Source of the DNA: Crotophaga sulcirostris
Lineage: Eukaryota > Chordata > Aves > Cuculiformes > Crotophagidae
Assembly (NCBI GenBank): GCA_013397455.1
Contig: VYZB01000240.1
Coordinates: 1,235,553-1,299,552, forward strand
DNA length: 64,000 nucleotides
Direction of reading: 5' to 3'
The notes under the pieces were generated by a model that saw nothing but the letters and a program-made list of their open reading frames with translations, made no database searches and had not been told where the DNA came from. Of this stretch, positions 1-10,896 are shown one piece after another (the first letter of the stretch is position 1; each line of letters starts with the position of its first letter). The translations under genes and the position numbers were made by a program.

Positions 1-1729
1 GTAAGCAATCACGAGTTCCTGTCCCTCCTTCCCAACTTTCTCTCTTCTGGGATTTTGAGCCAGAAAAAAGGCCACATGTTGTTGAGCAGTTTAGTGCTCT
101 GCACCTCACTGTGTAATGTTAATTCCCCTGCACCCATCCGTGCACCTTTCCTTGGAAGAAGGGTGCGTGCAGCCTGTGTGGATGTTTAGCGTCAGCATCC
201 CACTGCTGATGTCATGTGAAGAGGAGCAGAGATGACAGCTGGAAGGGATTTCAGCTTCCTCAGCTTTTCAGGTGGCGAGAGCCGCAAATCTGGGCCAGGC
301 TGGGGCACCGCGCTGAGGCAGCTCCCAGAAATCTCAAAGGTGCTGATAATGAAAATATGGAGGAAGCCCTTGAGCCTGCGCTGCTGCGATGCTAAAACTC
401 AGGTACCACTGAGCAAGTGCTGCCTTCTGCCTGCCAGGACTCTGCAGTCACAGGGCTCTTTGCAGGAAGCATTTCAAGACTGGGAGTTCTGCACTGGCAG
501 GACTCTTGCCTGCAGCAACAATGCTGGAGGGGCCAATTTGCAGAGACAACTCACTCCTACCACAGCTTGCTCTCTGTCCTCCCTCTGCTTAACTCTGTCA
601 TCTCCATTGCCTGGGAACTGGCTGCACATCCAGCTCCACCTAAGATGCTGCCTTGCTCAAGCATTTGGACCCACAAGGAAGAGCATCATTACCCAATCGT
701 TACCCACCATCGTTACCAATCTTCTGGCAAGTAAACCCTGTGAAGGGCTGTTGCCACCAAGGAGAAGATGGAGGGGCTCCTTTGGACATCCACTGGAGCT
801 CTTGGAGAGAAAAAAACCCCACCTCCTCCCGCCTCCTCTCTTGTCCCTGGCTGTCTCTGGCCAGCCCTGCAGCTGATGGATCGAGCGGTTGCTGCCCAGA
901 TGGATGTGGCAGAGTGACAGATCTGGTCCATTCCAGCACACACTGCCAGGACTCTTCAGCCTCCTGAGGACAGAAACTCCCTGGAGCAGTGAAAGGGCCT
1001 CTACCAGCCCAGCTGCGACCCAGACCTGCCTGAGCCCCCAGGCATGGGGAGGGACACTGTGGAAGGAGGTCTGTGTCATCTTCAGGGCGATGTGCTCCAC
1101 CAAAGACCCTTCTCCACCCTGAGGACACCTCTGTCACAGATAAGATGCCACTCTACAACCCAGATATGCTTTGCTGATGGAAAGCATCCTCTCTGCCTCC
1201 CTGGTCCTCTTCCCCACCAGGTTCTCTGTCACCACACCAAGGTGTGGAGGAGATGGGTGGCTTCCAGGGTCTTGGAGGCTCTGCTTGGAAGCTGCTCTCT
1301 CTCACAGCCCGGCTGCCACTGAAAGCACAGGATGTTCAACCTACGCCTGCAGTGTCATGACTTGGCCCAGAAAGCTTCTTGGTTTGGCTCATGTTTAGCA
1401 TGGATCTGGCCAGGGCTGCCTCTGATGGGGTTTGCAGAGAAAGCATGATGTAAAGAAGCATGGGGACCTGCAGCCTGTACAGGCAGGAGAAGGCAGGGGG
1501 TCATGGGAGGAGCCAGACACCGCTCCTGAAGCATCTCCCTACCTACACTAACCCATCAATAGGCCCTTTCTTGTGAGGCTGGCTGAGGTGGAGGTGACTC
1601 ATCCAAGGGTGCAAAGCAGGAGACATCTGCCCCCACCCACCACATCACAAAATGAAGGGACCAACCCTTCAGAGCAGGAGCAGCACCGTGATAAAATCCC
1701 AGTTGTGAGAGTTCTTTGTGTTTCCCCAG
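1..1729 (+). other. COL6A1: COL6A1 intron (starts exactly at its splice donor)
   Basis: The first bases GTAAGC read as a consensus splice donor, so the window opens at an exon/intron border. The acceptor is TTTCCCCAG at 1721-1729. No Gly-X-Y exon fits between, and the human protein is continuous across the junction. Long open frames here, such as 232-876, are not protein-like. Confidence 0.8.
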
Positions 1730-1792
1730 GGTGAGGCTGGACCCCCCGGACCCAAAGGCTACAGGGGAGATGATGGTCCCCGCGGCGGTGAG
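1730..1792 (+). CDS. COL6A1: COL6A1 exon, triple helix (63 bp)
   Basis: This exon holds 21 codons of uninterrupted Gly-X-Y beginning [16 protein letters not shown]. It contains an RGD. It is flanked by TTTCCCCAG and GTCAGT, and is phase 0 at both ends. Confidence 0.95.
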
Positions 1793-4700
1793 GTCAGTGC
1801 TGCTTCATCACTGCATCTTCTGGGGGGGGAGTTCAAGAAAGACCAATACATGTTGTTGTTTCTAAGTCCCACAGATCTTGGAAGCCCATGGCAGGTACAA
1901 ACTCAGGTGGCAGCTTCCTGGCAGGCACGTTGAAGGGTTTTTCATGGGTCCTTAAGGCAATGGGGCTGCTTTTTTCCCCACTCCCAGAGGCTGTTTCATG
2001 GAGAGGGTACAGCCACACCGCAAGCCATGTGGCTTCCTGTCACAGAAGCTGGGGTAGCCACTCTCTGAGGGCAACCACCTGAATCTGCCTGCAGATTTGA
2101 TATCCAAGGAGGGAAGGAAGCAGAACCCAAAGCCCTGCTGCAGGCTTTGAATTTCCCTTGTATAAGTAAATACCTTCCACGATGGCAACCAGTTGCCTCA
2201 GAAGGCATCATCTTCCCAACTCGAAGAACTGTGTGCAATGCTTCACCATTTCTTCTGCTTCTTCCAGGGCCCAAAGGGATTTGCTGGAGCACCTGGGCTG
2301 CCTGGAGACCCTGGCCTGATGGGAGAAAGGGTGAGTGGTATTTGTCTGAGGGGATTGCATGCATTGTGGAAGTGATGTACAACAGGCTGGCTCCACACAG
2401 CATAGTCCAACTCAGGAAGAAAAGAAATCACATTCCTGCACAACTGAGAGATGCTGGGAAAATTTGCAAGCAGCCCGCTTTTGAGAATGCGTCATACCTG
2501 CAGGTTCAAAGAGCTGTATTTTGGGATGTGCTTTCCAACAACAGAGACCCGATGTGTTCCCAGGGTGTTCCCAACCTGTGGCCATATCTCCAGTCTCTGA
2601 GAGGGATGGAGTCTCTGTCCTCTCGGTGACTGGGCAGGTCACACGCAAGCAAGATGCCCTTTTTACCTGCTTGCACCACTGCCCAAGCCACCAGTCACGT
2701 ATTTTTCTGACAAACATTTTACAGTAAAGATGGGCTCCCTAGAGAGGGAAGGATACTGCTGCCATGCTGTCTGAGGAGTCCAACTTTAATTATCTCACAT
2801 ATTTCTCCCTTTCTTTCCAGGGGGAGGATGGTCCTCCTGGGAACGGCACGATTGGATTTGCAGGTGCCCCAGTAAGTTTTTTGTACTGCTTTGAAACTGT
2901 AAGATCGTTATTTCTATTTACCTGGCCTAACTTTCTTTCTTGCCTTTGTCTCCAGGGGCAGACAGGAGACAGAGGTGACCCTGGCATTAACGTAAGTGTG
3001 CTGCTTCCTCTTACACCCAACAGAAATTGCCCTGGTTGGTGATTTGGCTCCTAGAGACTCTCCATCTGCTGCATGGTGAAATGGGTTCCCCCAAGCAGCC
3101 TTAACCTCCAAAGCCCTCTTTTCCTTCTGCCCACCTCTTCCTGCACTGGATGCTTCTGGTAGAAGTGTCCTGCCTTGGTGCACTGGTAGTAACACCCAAG
3201 GACAGCAGTCCTGGATGCAGTCCCAGAGCAGGAGTCTGGGGTTGGGAGTGCCACCCAGAGGGAAGGCCATGGTGCTATAAAAGTGAAAAAAGAAGAAGCT
3301 CTCAATAGGCTGCCTAGCACCCAGTTACAGTGCTATGCACTGCTCTTTTCCCCTCTCCCAAGCTAGCTCTCACAATGTCACTGCATGCCAGCCCAAACAC
3401 CACACCAACAACAGCTGTCCAGATAGGAGTCTCTTCTGTACTCTTTTTCAGGGAACAAAAGGCTATGTCGGTCCTAAAGGTGATGAAGGAGAAGCTGGAG
3501 ACCCTGGCAACGATGTGAGTAACCTATGTAAAGCTCGATCATCTTCCTCTATGAAACCAGTGCAGGAGCTTTGGACTCGGTCTCTAACGCTGCCTTGCCT
3601 GTGGGTCAGAGGCCATCAGGCTCTGTAAGTTTGCAAGTGTCCTTTGCCACTGAGCAGCTTCTGATAGCAAGGGGAACTCTCCCCAGATGTTCATTGTGTC
3701 CTACAGCTTACGGCTGGCAAAGCTCCAGATCTGTCAGGTAGCTGTGGATATCATCTCTGCAAGGTTTTCTATGCTTCTAGATAGCACCAACGATTGTCCT
3801 TGTGCTGCACCGCTGTCCTGTGGAGAGAGGTTTTCCTGGTATTCATCTCAAACCTCCTAAATCCTAACTCATTTAGTTGGGTACAGCAATCTCAGATAAC
3901 ACTTTTGTGGTTAAGATGGGCTCAGCAGACATCAGGAGGGGAATATGCTGCACGCTGACACGCACAAATGTGTGGATTTTTGTTTTGTTTTCATTCCAGA
4001 ATCCAAGCTCTGGCCCCAGGGGCATCAAAGGAGCAAAAGGCCACAGGGGACCTGAAGGCCGCCCAGTAAGTAAGGACCCTGCCAGGGTTTGCAGTGATGA
4101 GCACAGCGTGCCAGGCTGACAGAGTTCCCAAACATCAGGGCACAATTGCTGTGCTTGGCCCTGCCTAAGTAGGAGCAAGGCAGTTTGAAAACCCACGGCT
4201 TCAGCCCAGTACATGGGTCTTTGAAATCACGTTCACCCCAAATCAGGACAGAAAATACAAGCACTCATGCATTTTCATGAGCAAAGCATTCTCACATGAT
4301 CAGCTTCAGTAAGGGCGAGCAGCCTTTCAGAGTGGACATCCTGAATCTGAAATCGTTTCAGGTTGTGTTGAGCGCCACTTGCTTACATGGCCTCACATTG
4401 ATCTGGAGGGTAGAGGAAAGACAGCTCCCAAACAAACAGCATCCATCCATCCATTCTCTGGGTACTCTGGAGGCAATGCCAAGCAATGTTGCACACGGTG
4501 CATTTGTTCACTGCCTGCAGCAAGAGCTCATTTTCCCACTTTAGTGGGCATAGCAACACGTGGAAGTAGGTCTCCTTCCTCCCACCCCCATGCAACTCCA
4601 GGGCATCATGCAAGCAAGCAGATGGACTTGCTTAAAGCCCAGCACAGGGGCCAGCAGATGGGTAGACAAGACACTTTTCCAGACTCAGCATTACTTAGCA

Positions 4701-7700
4701 AGCTACCAGCAGATCTTGCTGCAGGTGGGACTGGCTGCTCTTGTAACTGCTCTCTCCACACTTCTGCTTGACAGGGACCACCAGGACCTGTGGGGCCTCC
4801 AGGACCAGATGTGAGTAGGATGGGATCGGGATGCTACTTGCTTGGTCTGTGCTTGCCATGATGGCTCCTGGGATGGGATTGATTCTGGGGGACCCTTGTG
4901 CTTCTGGGCTGGGTGGTGGCTTCTCCCCATCACTGTCCCAGTGAGTCTCACTGGCCAGATCTCCTTCATGCCAGTCCATCTGTAGTGCACCCCACTTGCG
5001 TATCACTCATTTCCAAATCAGGACCAGCTTTGAGGGCTCAAAGCAGCAGTGGGGTGGTGGGCAGCACCTGGGAGCCAGGCAGCTGCCTTCACTGTTCTTC
5101 AAAGGTTTATCCACCTCTGTTTTCAGGAATGTGAAATCTTGGACATCATCATGAAGATGTGCTGTGAGTATCCCTGTGCTGCTCCTCCCACCCTGTTCAG
5201 GTCCTTGATGAGAAAGAGGTGGCTACTTTTTCTCTGCCCCTCCTGGGTGTGGGACCAGGCAGGATGCCAGGAGATGCCATGGGCATCACTCCGCTTCCAT
5301 GACTCACAGTTAGGTCAATGAGCTGGGACAGGGCTGCAAGGTCTTCCCTACAGCTGAGATAGTAGCCAAAAAGAGACATATCTCCGGGGTGTTGTTGTTC
5401 CTTATTTTTACCCAGGGACTGCCAGCTCGATCTCTAGAGCAGGTCATGCAATTGTGTTTCACTTGTGTGTACTGCAGGCTGGTTCGCTGTGTCAGTGTCT
5501 GTGCATACACAGTTGCCCTTCACAGGAATTATGAGTAAAATTCTGCAAATTCTTTGTGGGGACCATTTTACAATGTTTTTTTCTTAAATAGCAGAGCTTG
5601 ACTCTCCCCCTTGGGAAAGGGAGGGCTGTTCTGGGGTGTCCTGCCATGGGTAGCAACAGTAAGCACATGCTGCAAAGAGTTTCTGGTCCACAGCCAGTAC
5701 TTAAGTGCTGGAAGGACACATGGTACTTAGGAAACTGAGTTTTAGCTCCATACCTTGTCGATTTACTTAATCCCTTCAGGATTATATTTTATTTTTATTT
5801 AAATAAGAATGCATCAGCATGTGCAGAAACAGAGCTCTGCTGCATGCAGTGATCCAGGTCAGGGCATCAAAATCTGAAACAGGAAAAAAACTCCATGACC
5901 TTGAATTGTCCAGATCAGGTGTCTTTGGGTTTGCAGAAACACAGAACCTGCAGTCTACGTTAGTGTATGACAGACCCTCATATCCAGCATTTTAATGTTC
6001 TCTCTTTCTCTCTCTTCTCCTCTAGCTTGCTGTGGTGAGTGTTACTCGGCAAAGTTGCTCTGCAAACATTTGCAACTCCTTCTCCTTGCTTGCACCCCTC
6101 CTTTTCCCTACTCCTTGCCTTCTGCTATGGAGATGAGCTGAGAACCCAAGAGGGGATACTGAGCACGCATGAGGCAGGGGAGGGCAGGGAGATCTCCCTG
6201 AGGCTGTGTCCCACAAGTGGAAAACTGCTGTCAAGGTGCCTTGTGCCAAGAAGAGTGCAGGCAGATTTTCTCCACCCTTTTTGCAGTTGAAAGGAACATC
6301 AGTTCAGGGCATGCTGTGAATCCAGCTCTATCCTCCTCCTTCCAAATCCTGCACTGGCCTGCAGAGAAATCTACCATTTTTTTTTCCTCTGATGCTGTCC
6401 CTATGGGTTGGGTTTGCAGTCCAAAATCTTGAAGGAAGAGCCAAGGGCACTTGAGAAAGAGGGGAACACGCTGAGTCAGCCACCTCCATCCCACTGGTGT
6501 TACCTCTGTCCTTCTGGGCTGGGTGAATGGAAGGAGTGAGAAGACTTATGAGGAAATGGATTTTGGAATAATTACTGGGTGATTTAAGGGTACTCACTGC
6601 TTGGAAATGCTGCATGTCTTATAAGGGGCACTGAGCAAAATGCAAGTACTTTCAGAGCTTCTATGCAGCTATATTGCCACTTTATTTTACACTGTGTTTT
6701 GTGGGTAGGTGGGGTATGGGCATCTGGTCAAGACTAATAGCTGCTTGCTTGGATATATCTATCTGCAAAACATGCTGCAGTGAGCGAGCTGCTCAAGTAG
6801 AAAACACAATCCCCTCTGCTCCTGTGCCTTGCTGCAGAGTGCACCTGTGGTCCTGTCGACCTCCTCTTCGTGTTGGACAGCTCTGAGAGCATCGGCCTGC
6901 AGAACTTCCAGATTGCCAAGGACTTCATCATCAAAGTCATCGACCGCCTGAGCAAGGACGAGCGTGTGAAGGTGAGATTTCCACTGAGTGCTTTGAAATC
7001 CTTGTCTGCACTCACTTATTTGTCACTGTGAGCAGAAAAATGGGGAGATGCCTCCTCTTCACTAGAACGTCCACAAGGCTCTCCTTCAAGTATGTAACCA
7101 GGGTGGGTCTTGATTCCTCCCAGATTCATAAAGTGATGGAGATGACACAGCAGTGTGTTTTCCCAAAATATAGGCATTTCACACTTTCTGGGCAAAGGGA
7201 CTCTTCTTCCATGTCCCAGTTCATTAAGTATTTGCCTGATCAATCGATCTCTGTCTCTTCCTTTTACTGAGGAGAATTTTGGGTGGCTGGAGTAGATAAC
7301 AAATGAGGTGTGTTTCAACTTCCCCTAGTTCCCTGATGGCCAGCCCTCAGGCATCCTTGTCTGCTCCCAAGCTTGGGTTTAGGTTGCCAGTTAAATACAT
7401 TACTAAAAAAGGATTTTTGCAGCCCAAAACAACAATGTTGTCGCAGTAGTAAGTCTTCCAGTCTGAAGAGGGACATGAATGCTTGCTCTCCTAAGTCTTT
7501 CCTGGTAACCCACTGTACATGGGAAATTTCATTTACTCCTATGATTTGGAAGGGATATTTGGGATCCAGCCTTTCCTCAAGGTATAATCAGACACATCTG
7601 CAGCACATGGACTGTAAAGCCATGACAAATTGCCTTTGGATCCTTCTGAAGGCATGCATGGATCTCTTTAGTTGGCAAAGAGCTGGTAAAAAAAAAGTCT

Positions 7701-10700
7701 GAAATGCTAGATCTGGGCAGCAAAACCACTGTGTTGGAAGAAAACCTGACGTTTTGAAGAAAGATCTAATCCTGGCTACCCACGATGGCCAATGGCTTGA
7801 GTTGAGACAACTGAGCTGGAAAATTTGGATTTGGGTCTTGTTTCATTAACTGATTCACCAAATTGGTCCCCATGTATATCCACTCCTACTGGGGTTCCTT
7901 CTGCCTGAAATAAGGAGAGGAAACGTGGTGGAGCCTGCCGTGAAGACATTCAGTACGAAACCACTGGTAGGATTTCTGAGCTCTCCAGGGCCCCTGGAGG
8001 TATCTGGACCTAACTCACTTCTGCTTTTTCCAACAGTTTGAGCCTGGGGAGTCCCGTGTCGGCGTTGTGCAGTACAGCCATGACAACACACAGGAGCTGG
8101 TGGCCATGGGGGATGCCAACATAGACAACATCGGGGCACTCAAACAGTGAGTCTGTGGGCTCTCAGCACATCACACAGAGATCTGACCCAGGGACACCTA
8201 CTTACTCACCCTCCCACCTTCGGTCTCCAGGCCAGCAGCTCCTACAACTGCAAGGATGCTAAAAGTTCTTTAGTGGAAAGTATTGGTTGATGGCATTATA
8301 GGTGTTGCTGAGGCCAAGGAGTTTGCCAGTTTTTCACCCAAATCTCACTACAGGGATGCTGGCCTGCCTTGCAAATGTGTCAATGAGATACAGGTTCCTA
8401 GAGGTTCCTTCAGTACTCATGGGGGAGGGCTTGCAGGCTCATTGGTGTCTGTGCTTGCAGGGCAGTCAAGAACCTGAAATGGATAGCTGGGGGCACCTAC
8501 ACTGGAGAAGCCCTGCAGTTCACCAAGGAAAACCTGCTGCGGAGATTCACCTCTGACAAGCGCGTGGCCATCGTCATTACAGATGGGCGCTCCGACACAC
8601 TGCGGGACCCTACCCCGCTCAACTCTCTGTGCGATGTCACCCCGGTAAGGGCACAGGGGAAGCACCCTGCCTGCAGGGGACTGCCACACAGCAGCCGTAC
8701 ATCAGAGAAGAGCAGGCTCTCTGGCAGTCTCCATGTCTTTGCTACCAAGGCTAGGGCAGGGGGCACACTAGAAGCACTCTTACAAAGCGGCAGGTGCTCA
8801 GGTTTATGAATGCATTAGATGATGAATGCATCAGGTGATGGACTCAAAATTCCCTGCAGGTGGTTTCCCTTGGCATAGGAGACATTTTCCGGAACCCTCC
8901 AAATCCAGATCACCTGAATGACATTGCTTGTTTAAGCAGACCAACAAGACCAGGACTGTCCATTCAAAGAGACAACTATGCCGAGCTCCTGGATGACACC
9001 TTCTTGCAGAATATCACCTCGTACGTCTGCCAAGGTGGGTAAAAGTTTGTGGCTGGAGGCAATAAGGAATGTAGTGAAGTCTGCCTCAGCCAAATGGTGA
9101 AGAATGCAGACCATCCTCCCTGCCTTCCTCTAGTCATGCTTTTAAGCACATATTGAGGGAAGGGAACAACATCCAAGGTTTAGTTAAATAAGGATAAGGA
9201 TGTCTCATGTCTCAGAAAACTTTGCAGCTGGGTCCAGTTCCTCTCCTGCTGTAGGACATCTCTGTCCACAGCATTTTGTTAAGCAAGCACCTCTGCACTT
9301 TCTGGTACACATTTATGGCTTTTGCACAGTGCCTTGCACAATGTGGCTGTGACAAAGGTGGGTGTTTGTCCCCACCGTGGCTCCATGGGAAGCTGTGCTG
9401 TAGGAGAAGTGATTTTCCTGGGTAAACCAGTGATGTTACTCTCTAATTTTCTTAACAGAGAAGAAATGCCCAGACTACACCTGCCCAAGTGAGTATTGAC
9501 TCCTCATGCCACATGAAAGGGTTGGGGGTGCTGTGGTGGGGGAAATGGGAGCTGGCATTTGTGGTAATGCATAGCGTGGAGACCTCTCATAACATGGAGT
9601 CTCCTGGACTGGAGAAGTGGGGTAAGCCTTGCCAGATGCTCACAGTGTCTCTCACACACTCATCAGCCCAAAGCACCTGGGGAAAAAGCCTAGAAAGTTG
9701 GTATTTTGGTCCCACAAACCTAGAAATGAGGTTGTGACAGATTTAGCCCTCGCAGGCATCAGGTGAGATGGGTAATGAAATCAGTCGCTATGTGGTGGTG
9801 GGAGCACAAGCAAAAACCAGCACTGTGGCAGGGATATTTGAGAAAGGTCCCTGAATAGTGAGTACAGGGCAGAATTCATTCACGTACACCTCCAAGTCAG
9901 AAGTGTATACAATCCTCAGACTCATCATGGAAAGATGCCAGCCCTGTGAGATGAAGTAGTTCCCCAGACATGCAAGGATAGCGTAAGTCAAGGAAAACGT
10001 GCACTGTATTTAAGCAACAAGAGTCACTAGATTATCTAAGCCAGATAAGTACCTGGGAATGTGGCCTGTTGTAAACCTAATAAAAGGAATGACATGGTAA
10101 AAAGACAAGCGTAGAACAGTACTAAGGTAGGGGAAACCAAGCTAGCAAGTATCCAGAGACTGAGCATTTCCCCAAGTCTGGCAAGGCAGGAAGCCTGTGA
10201 GACAGCCAGTGTCTTCACTGGCTTTCTGTGGAAGAGGGAGAAGGAGAACCACAACGTAAACGAACCCTGGCCTTTCCCCTTGCAGTCACCTTCACTGCGC
10301 CAGCAGACATCACACTGCTGGTAGACAGCTCCACCAGTGTGGGGAGCAAGAACTTTGAGACCACCAAGAAGTTCGTGAAGCGGCTGGCGGAGCGGTTCCT
10401 GGAGGCTGGCAAGCCTGCCGACGACTCTGTGCGTGTCTCGGTGGTCCAGTACAGTGGCAAGAACCAGCAGAAAGTGGAAGCTCAGTTCCAGTACAACTAC
10501 ACGGTCATTGCCAAAGCCATTGACAACATGGAGTTCATTAACGATGCCACAGACATCAATGCCGCTCTGCGGTACATCACGGCATTGTACCAGCGCTCCG
10601 CTCGTGGTAATGCAAAGAAGAGGGTGTTGGTGTTTTCTGATGGCAACTCTCAAGGCATCACTGCAAGGGCCATTGAGAGAGCTGTGCAGGAAGCTCAGCA

Positions 10701-10896
10701 GGCTGGCATCGAGATCTATGTGCTGGCAGTGGGCAGCCAAGCCAATGAGCCCAACATCCGTGTCCTGGTCACGGGGAAGAGCGCAGACTACGATGTGGTG
10801 TATGGGGAGCGCCACCTCTTCCGTGTGCCTGACTATACCTCTCTGCTGCGTGGTGTCTTCTACCAAACTGTCTCCAGGAAAATAGCTGTTGATTGA
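1730..10896 (+). CDS. COL6A1: Collagen type VI alpha-1 chain, 3' part (15 exons, 5' end outside window)
   Basis: Secreted extracellular-matrix chain that pairs with alpha2(VI) and alpha3(VI) to form microfibrils. Spliced, the 15 exons give 555 codons plus a TGA. Window residues 1-126 are Gly-X-Y helix with two imperfections. Residues 127-141 are a Cys-rich joint (KMC/SCC/ECTC). The C1 vWA domain follows (~142-342, [19 protein letters not shown]), then a KKCPDYTCP linker and the C2 vWA domain (~353-555, MIDAS LVDSSTS, ending TVSRKIAVD). Order and sequence match human COL6A1 closely and differ from COL6A2 at every diagnostic site. All introns are GT-AG and every junction keeps the frame. Introns (1793-2267, 2331-2820, 2992-3451, 3515-3999, 4066-4774, 5164-6025, 6035-6837, 6972-8036, 8147-8460, 9489-10285) hold nothing else I recognise. 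COL6A2 follows in the same direction. Confidence 0.97.
2268..2330 (+). CDS. COL6A1: COL6A1 exon, triple helix (63 bp)
   Basis: This exon holds 21 codons of Gly-X-Y beginning [10 protein letters not shown] and ending GLMGER, the latter identical to human. The acceptor is CTTCCAG and the donor GTGAGT, phase 0. Confidence 0.95.
2821..2871 (+). CDS. COL6A1: COL6A1 exon, helix imperfection (51 bp)
   Basis: Its 17 codons, [17 protein letters not shown], break the strict triplet pattern around GNGTI and carry an N-glycosylation sequon (NGT). Human has NGT at the same place. The 51-bp length departs from the 9n rule of the neighbouring helix exons, as an imperfection requires. Confidence 0.95.
2956..2991 (+). 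CDS. COL6A1: COL6A1 exon, triple helix (36 bp)
   Basis: Its 12 codons are [12 protein letters not shown], with an RGD. It is flanked by TCTCCAG and GTAAGT. It corresponds to human GYPGNRGAPGIN, where the RGD is absent. Confidence 0.95.
3452..3514 (+). CDS. COL6A1: COL6A1 exon, triple helix (63 bp)
   Basis: This exon holds 21 codons beginning [19 protein letters not shown]. The acceptor is CTTTTTCAG and the donor GTGAGT, phase 0. It is near-identical to the human segment. Confidence 0.95.
4000..4065 (+). CDS. COL6A1: COL6A1 exon, helix imperfection then Gly-X-Y (66 bp)
   Basis: Its 22 codons open with [20 protein letters not shown]. The NPSS segment interrupts the triplets at the place where human has a non-triplet NND insert, so the imperfection is conserved in position but not in sequence. 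Confidence 0.94.
4775..4810 (+). CDS. COL6A1: COL6A1 exon, last helix exon (36 bp)
   Basis: Its 12 codons, [12 protein letters not shown], are the Pro-rich C-terminal end of the helix. The acceptor is TTGACAG and the donor GTGAGT, phase 0. Confidence 0.95.
5127..5163 (+). CDS. COL6A1: COL6A1 exon, helix/C1 junction (37 bp)
   Basis: It encodes [12 protein letters not shown] plus the first base (T) of a split codon. It is identical to the human junction. The acceptor is TTTTCAG. The donor GTGAGT overlaps a sequence that would itself read TGC-TGT-GAG. Confidence 0.93.
6026..6034 (+). CDS. COL6A1: COL6A1 9-bp microexon (Cys-Cys)
   Basis: The nine bases CTTGCTGTG follow a 25-base uninterrupted pyrimidine tract ending TCTAG (6001-6025) and precede a GTGAGT donor. 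Spliced, they complete T+CT (Ser), add Cys-Cys and supply the G of the next Glu, giving MKMC-SCC-E, as in human (MKMCSCCEC). Without it the neighbours would join as T+AG, a stop codon. It is too short for ordinary ORF detection. Confidence 0.88.
6838..6971 (+). CDS. COL6A1: COL6A1 exon, start of C1 vWA domain (134 bp)
   Basis: It completes the Glu codon, then encodes [19 protein letters not shown] and continues to [15 protein letters not shown] is an intact DxSxS MIDAS metal-binding motif. The acceptor is GCTGCAG and the donor GTGAGA. Confidence 0.96.
8037..8146 (+). CDS. COL6A1: COL6A1 exon, C1 vWA domain (110 bp)
   Basis: It encodes [20 protein letters not shown] and on to NIGALK, then CA of a split Gln codon. 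The GVVQYSH strand is typical of collagen VI vWA domains. The donor is GTGAGT. Confidence 0.95.
8461..8644 (+). CDS. COL6A1: COL6A1 exon, C1 vWA domain (184 bp)
   Basis: The first base completes the Gln codon. The exon then encodes [20 protein letters not shown] and later [13 protein letters not shown], covering the MIDAS loop Thr and the ITDGR strand. It ends phase 0 at GTAAGG. Confidence 0.95.
8860..9034 (+). CDS. COL6A1: COL6A1 exon, end of C1 vWA domain (175 bp)
   Basis: It encodes [10 protein letters not shown] and continues to [20 protein letters not shown], plus one base. There is one N-glycosylation sequon (NIT), which aligns with NVT in human. Acceptor CCCTGCAG, donor GTGGGT. Confidence 0.95.
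9459..9488 (+). CDS. COL6A1: COL6A1 exon, C1-C2 linker (30 bp)
   Basis: The 30-bp exon encodes [10 protein letters not shown] across split codons at both ends. Its two Cys match human [10 protein letters not shown]. Acceptor CTTAACAG, donor GTGAGT. Confidence 0.95.
10286..10896 (+). CDS. COL6A1: COL6A1 last coding exon, C2 vWA domain (611 bp coding)
   Basis: A single exon carries the whole C2 vWA domain, from [19 protein letters not shown] through [12 protein letters not shown] to [14 protein letters not shown] and TGA (10894-10896). MIDAS DSSTS is intact; human has DGSAS. The NYT sequon is at about window residue 425. The acceptor is CCTTGCAG. Confidence 0.97.

Noticed and set aside
232..876. 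214-codon + frame in the first COL6A1 intron
   Set aside because: It lies wholly in an intron, overlaps several competing frames of similar length and has no domain-like pattern or splice support.
10036..10866. Long - strand frame (276 codons) opposite the COL6A1 C2 exon
   Set aside because: It is antisense to a clearly coding exon. Codon bias of the real gene explains the open shadow frame, and the product resembles nothing.
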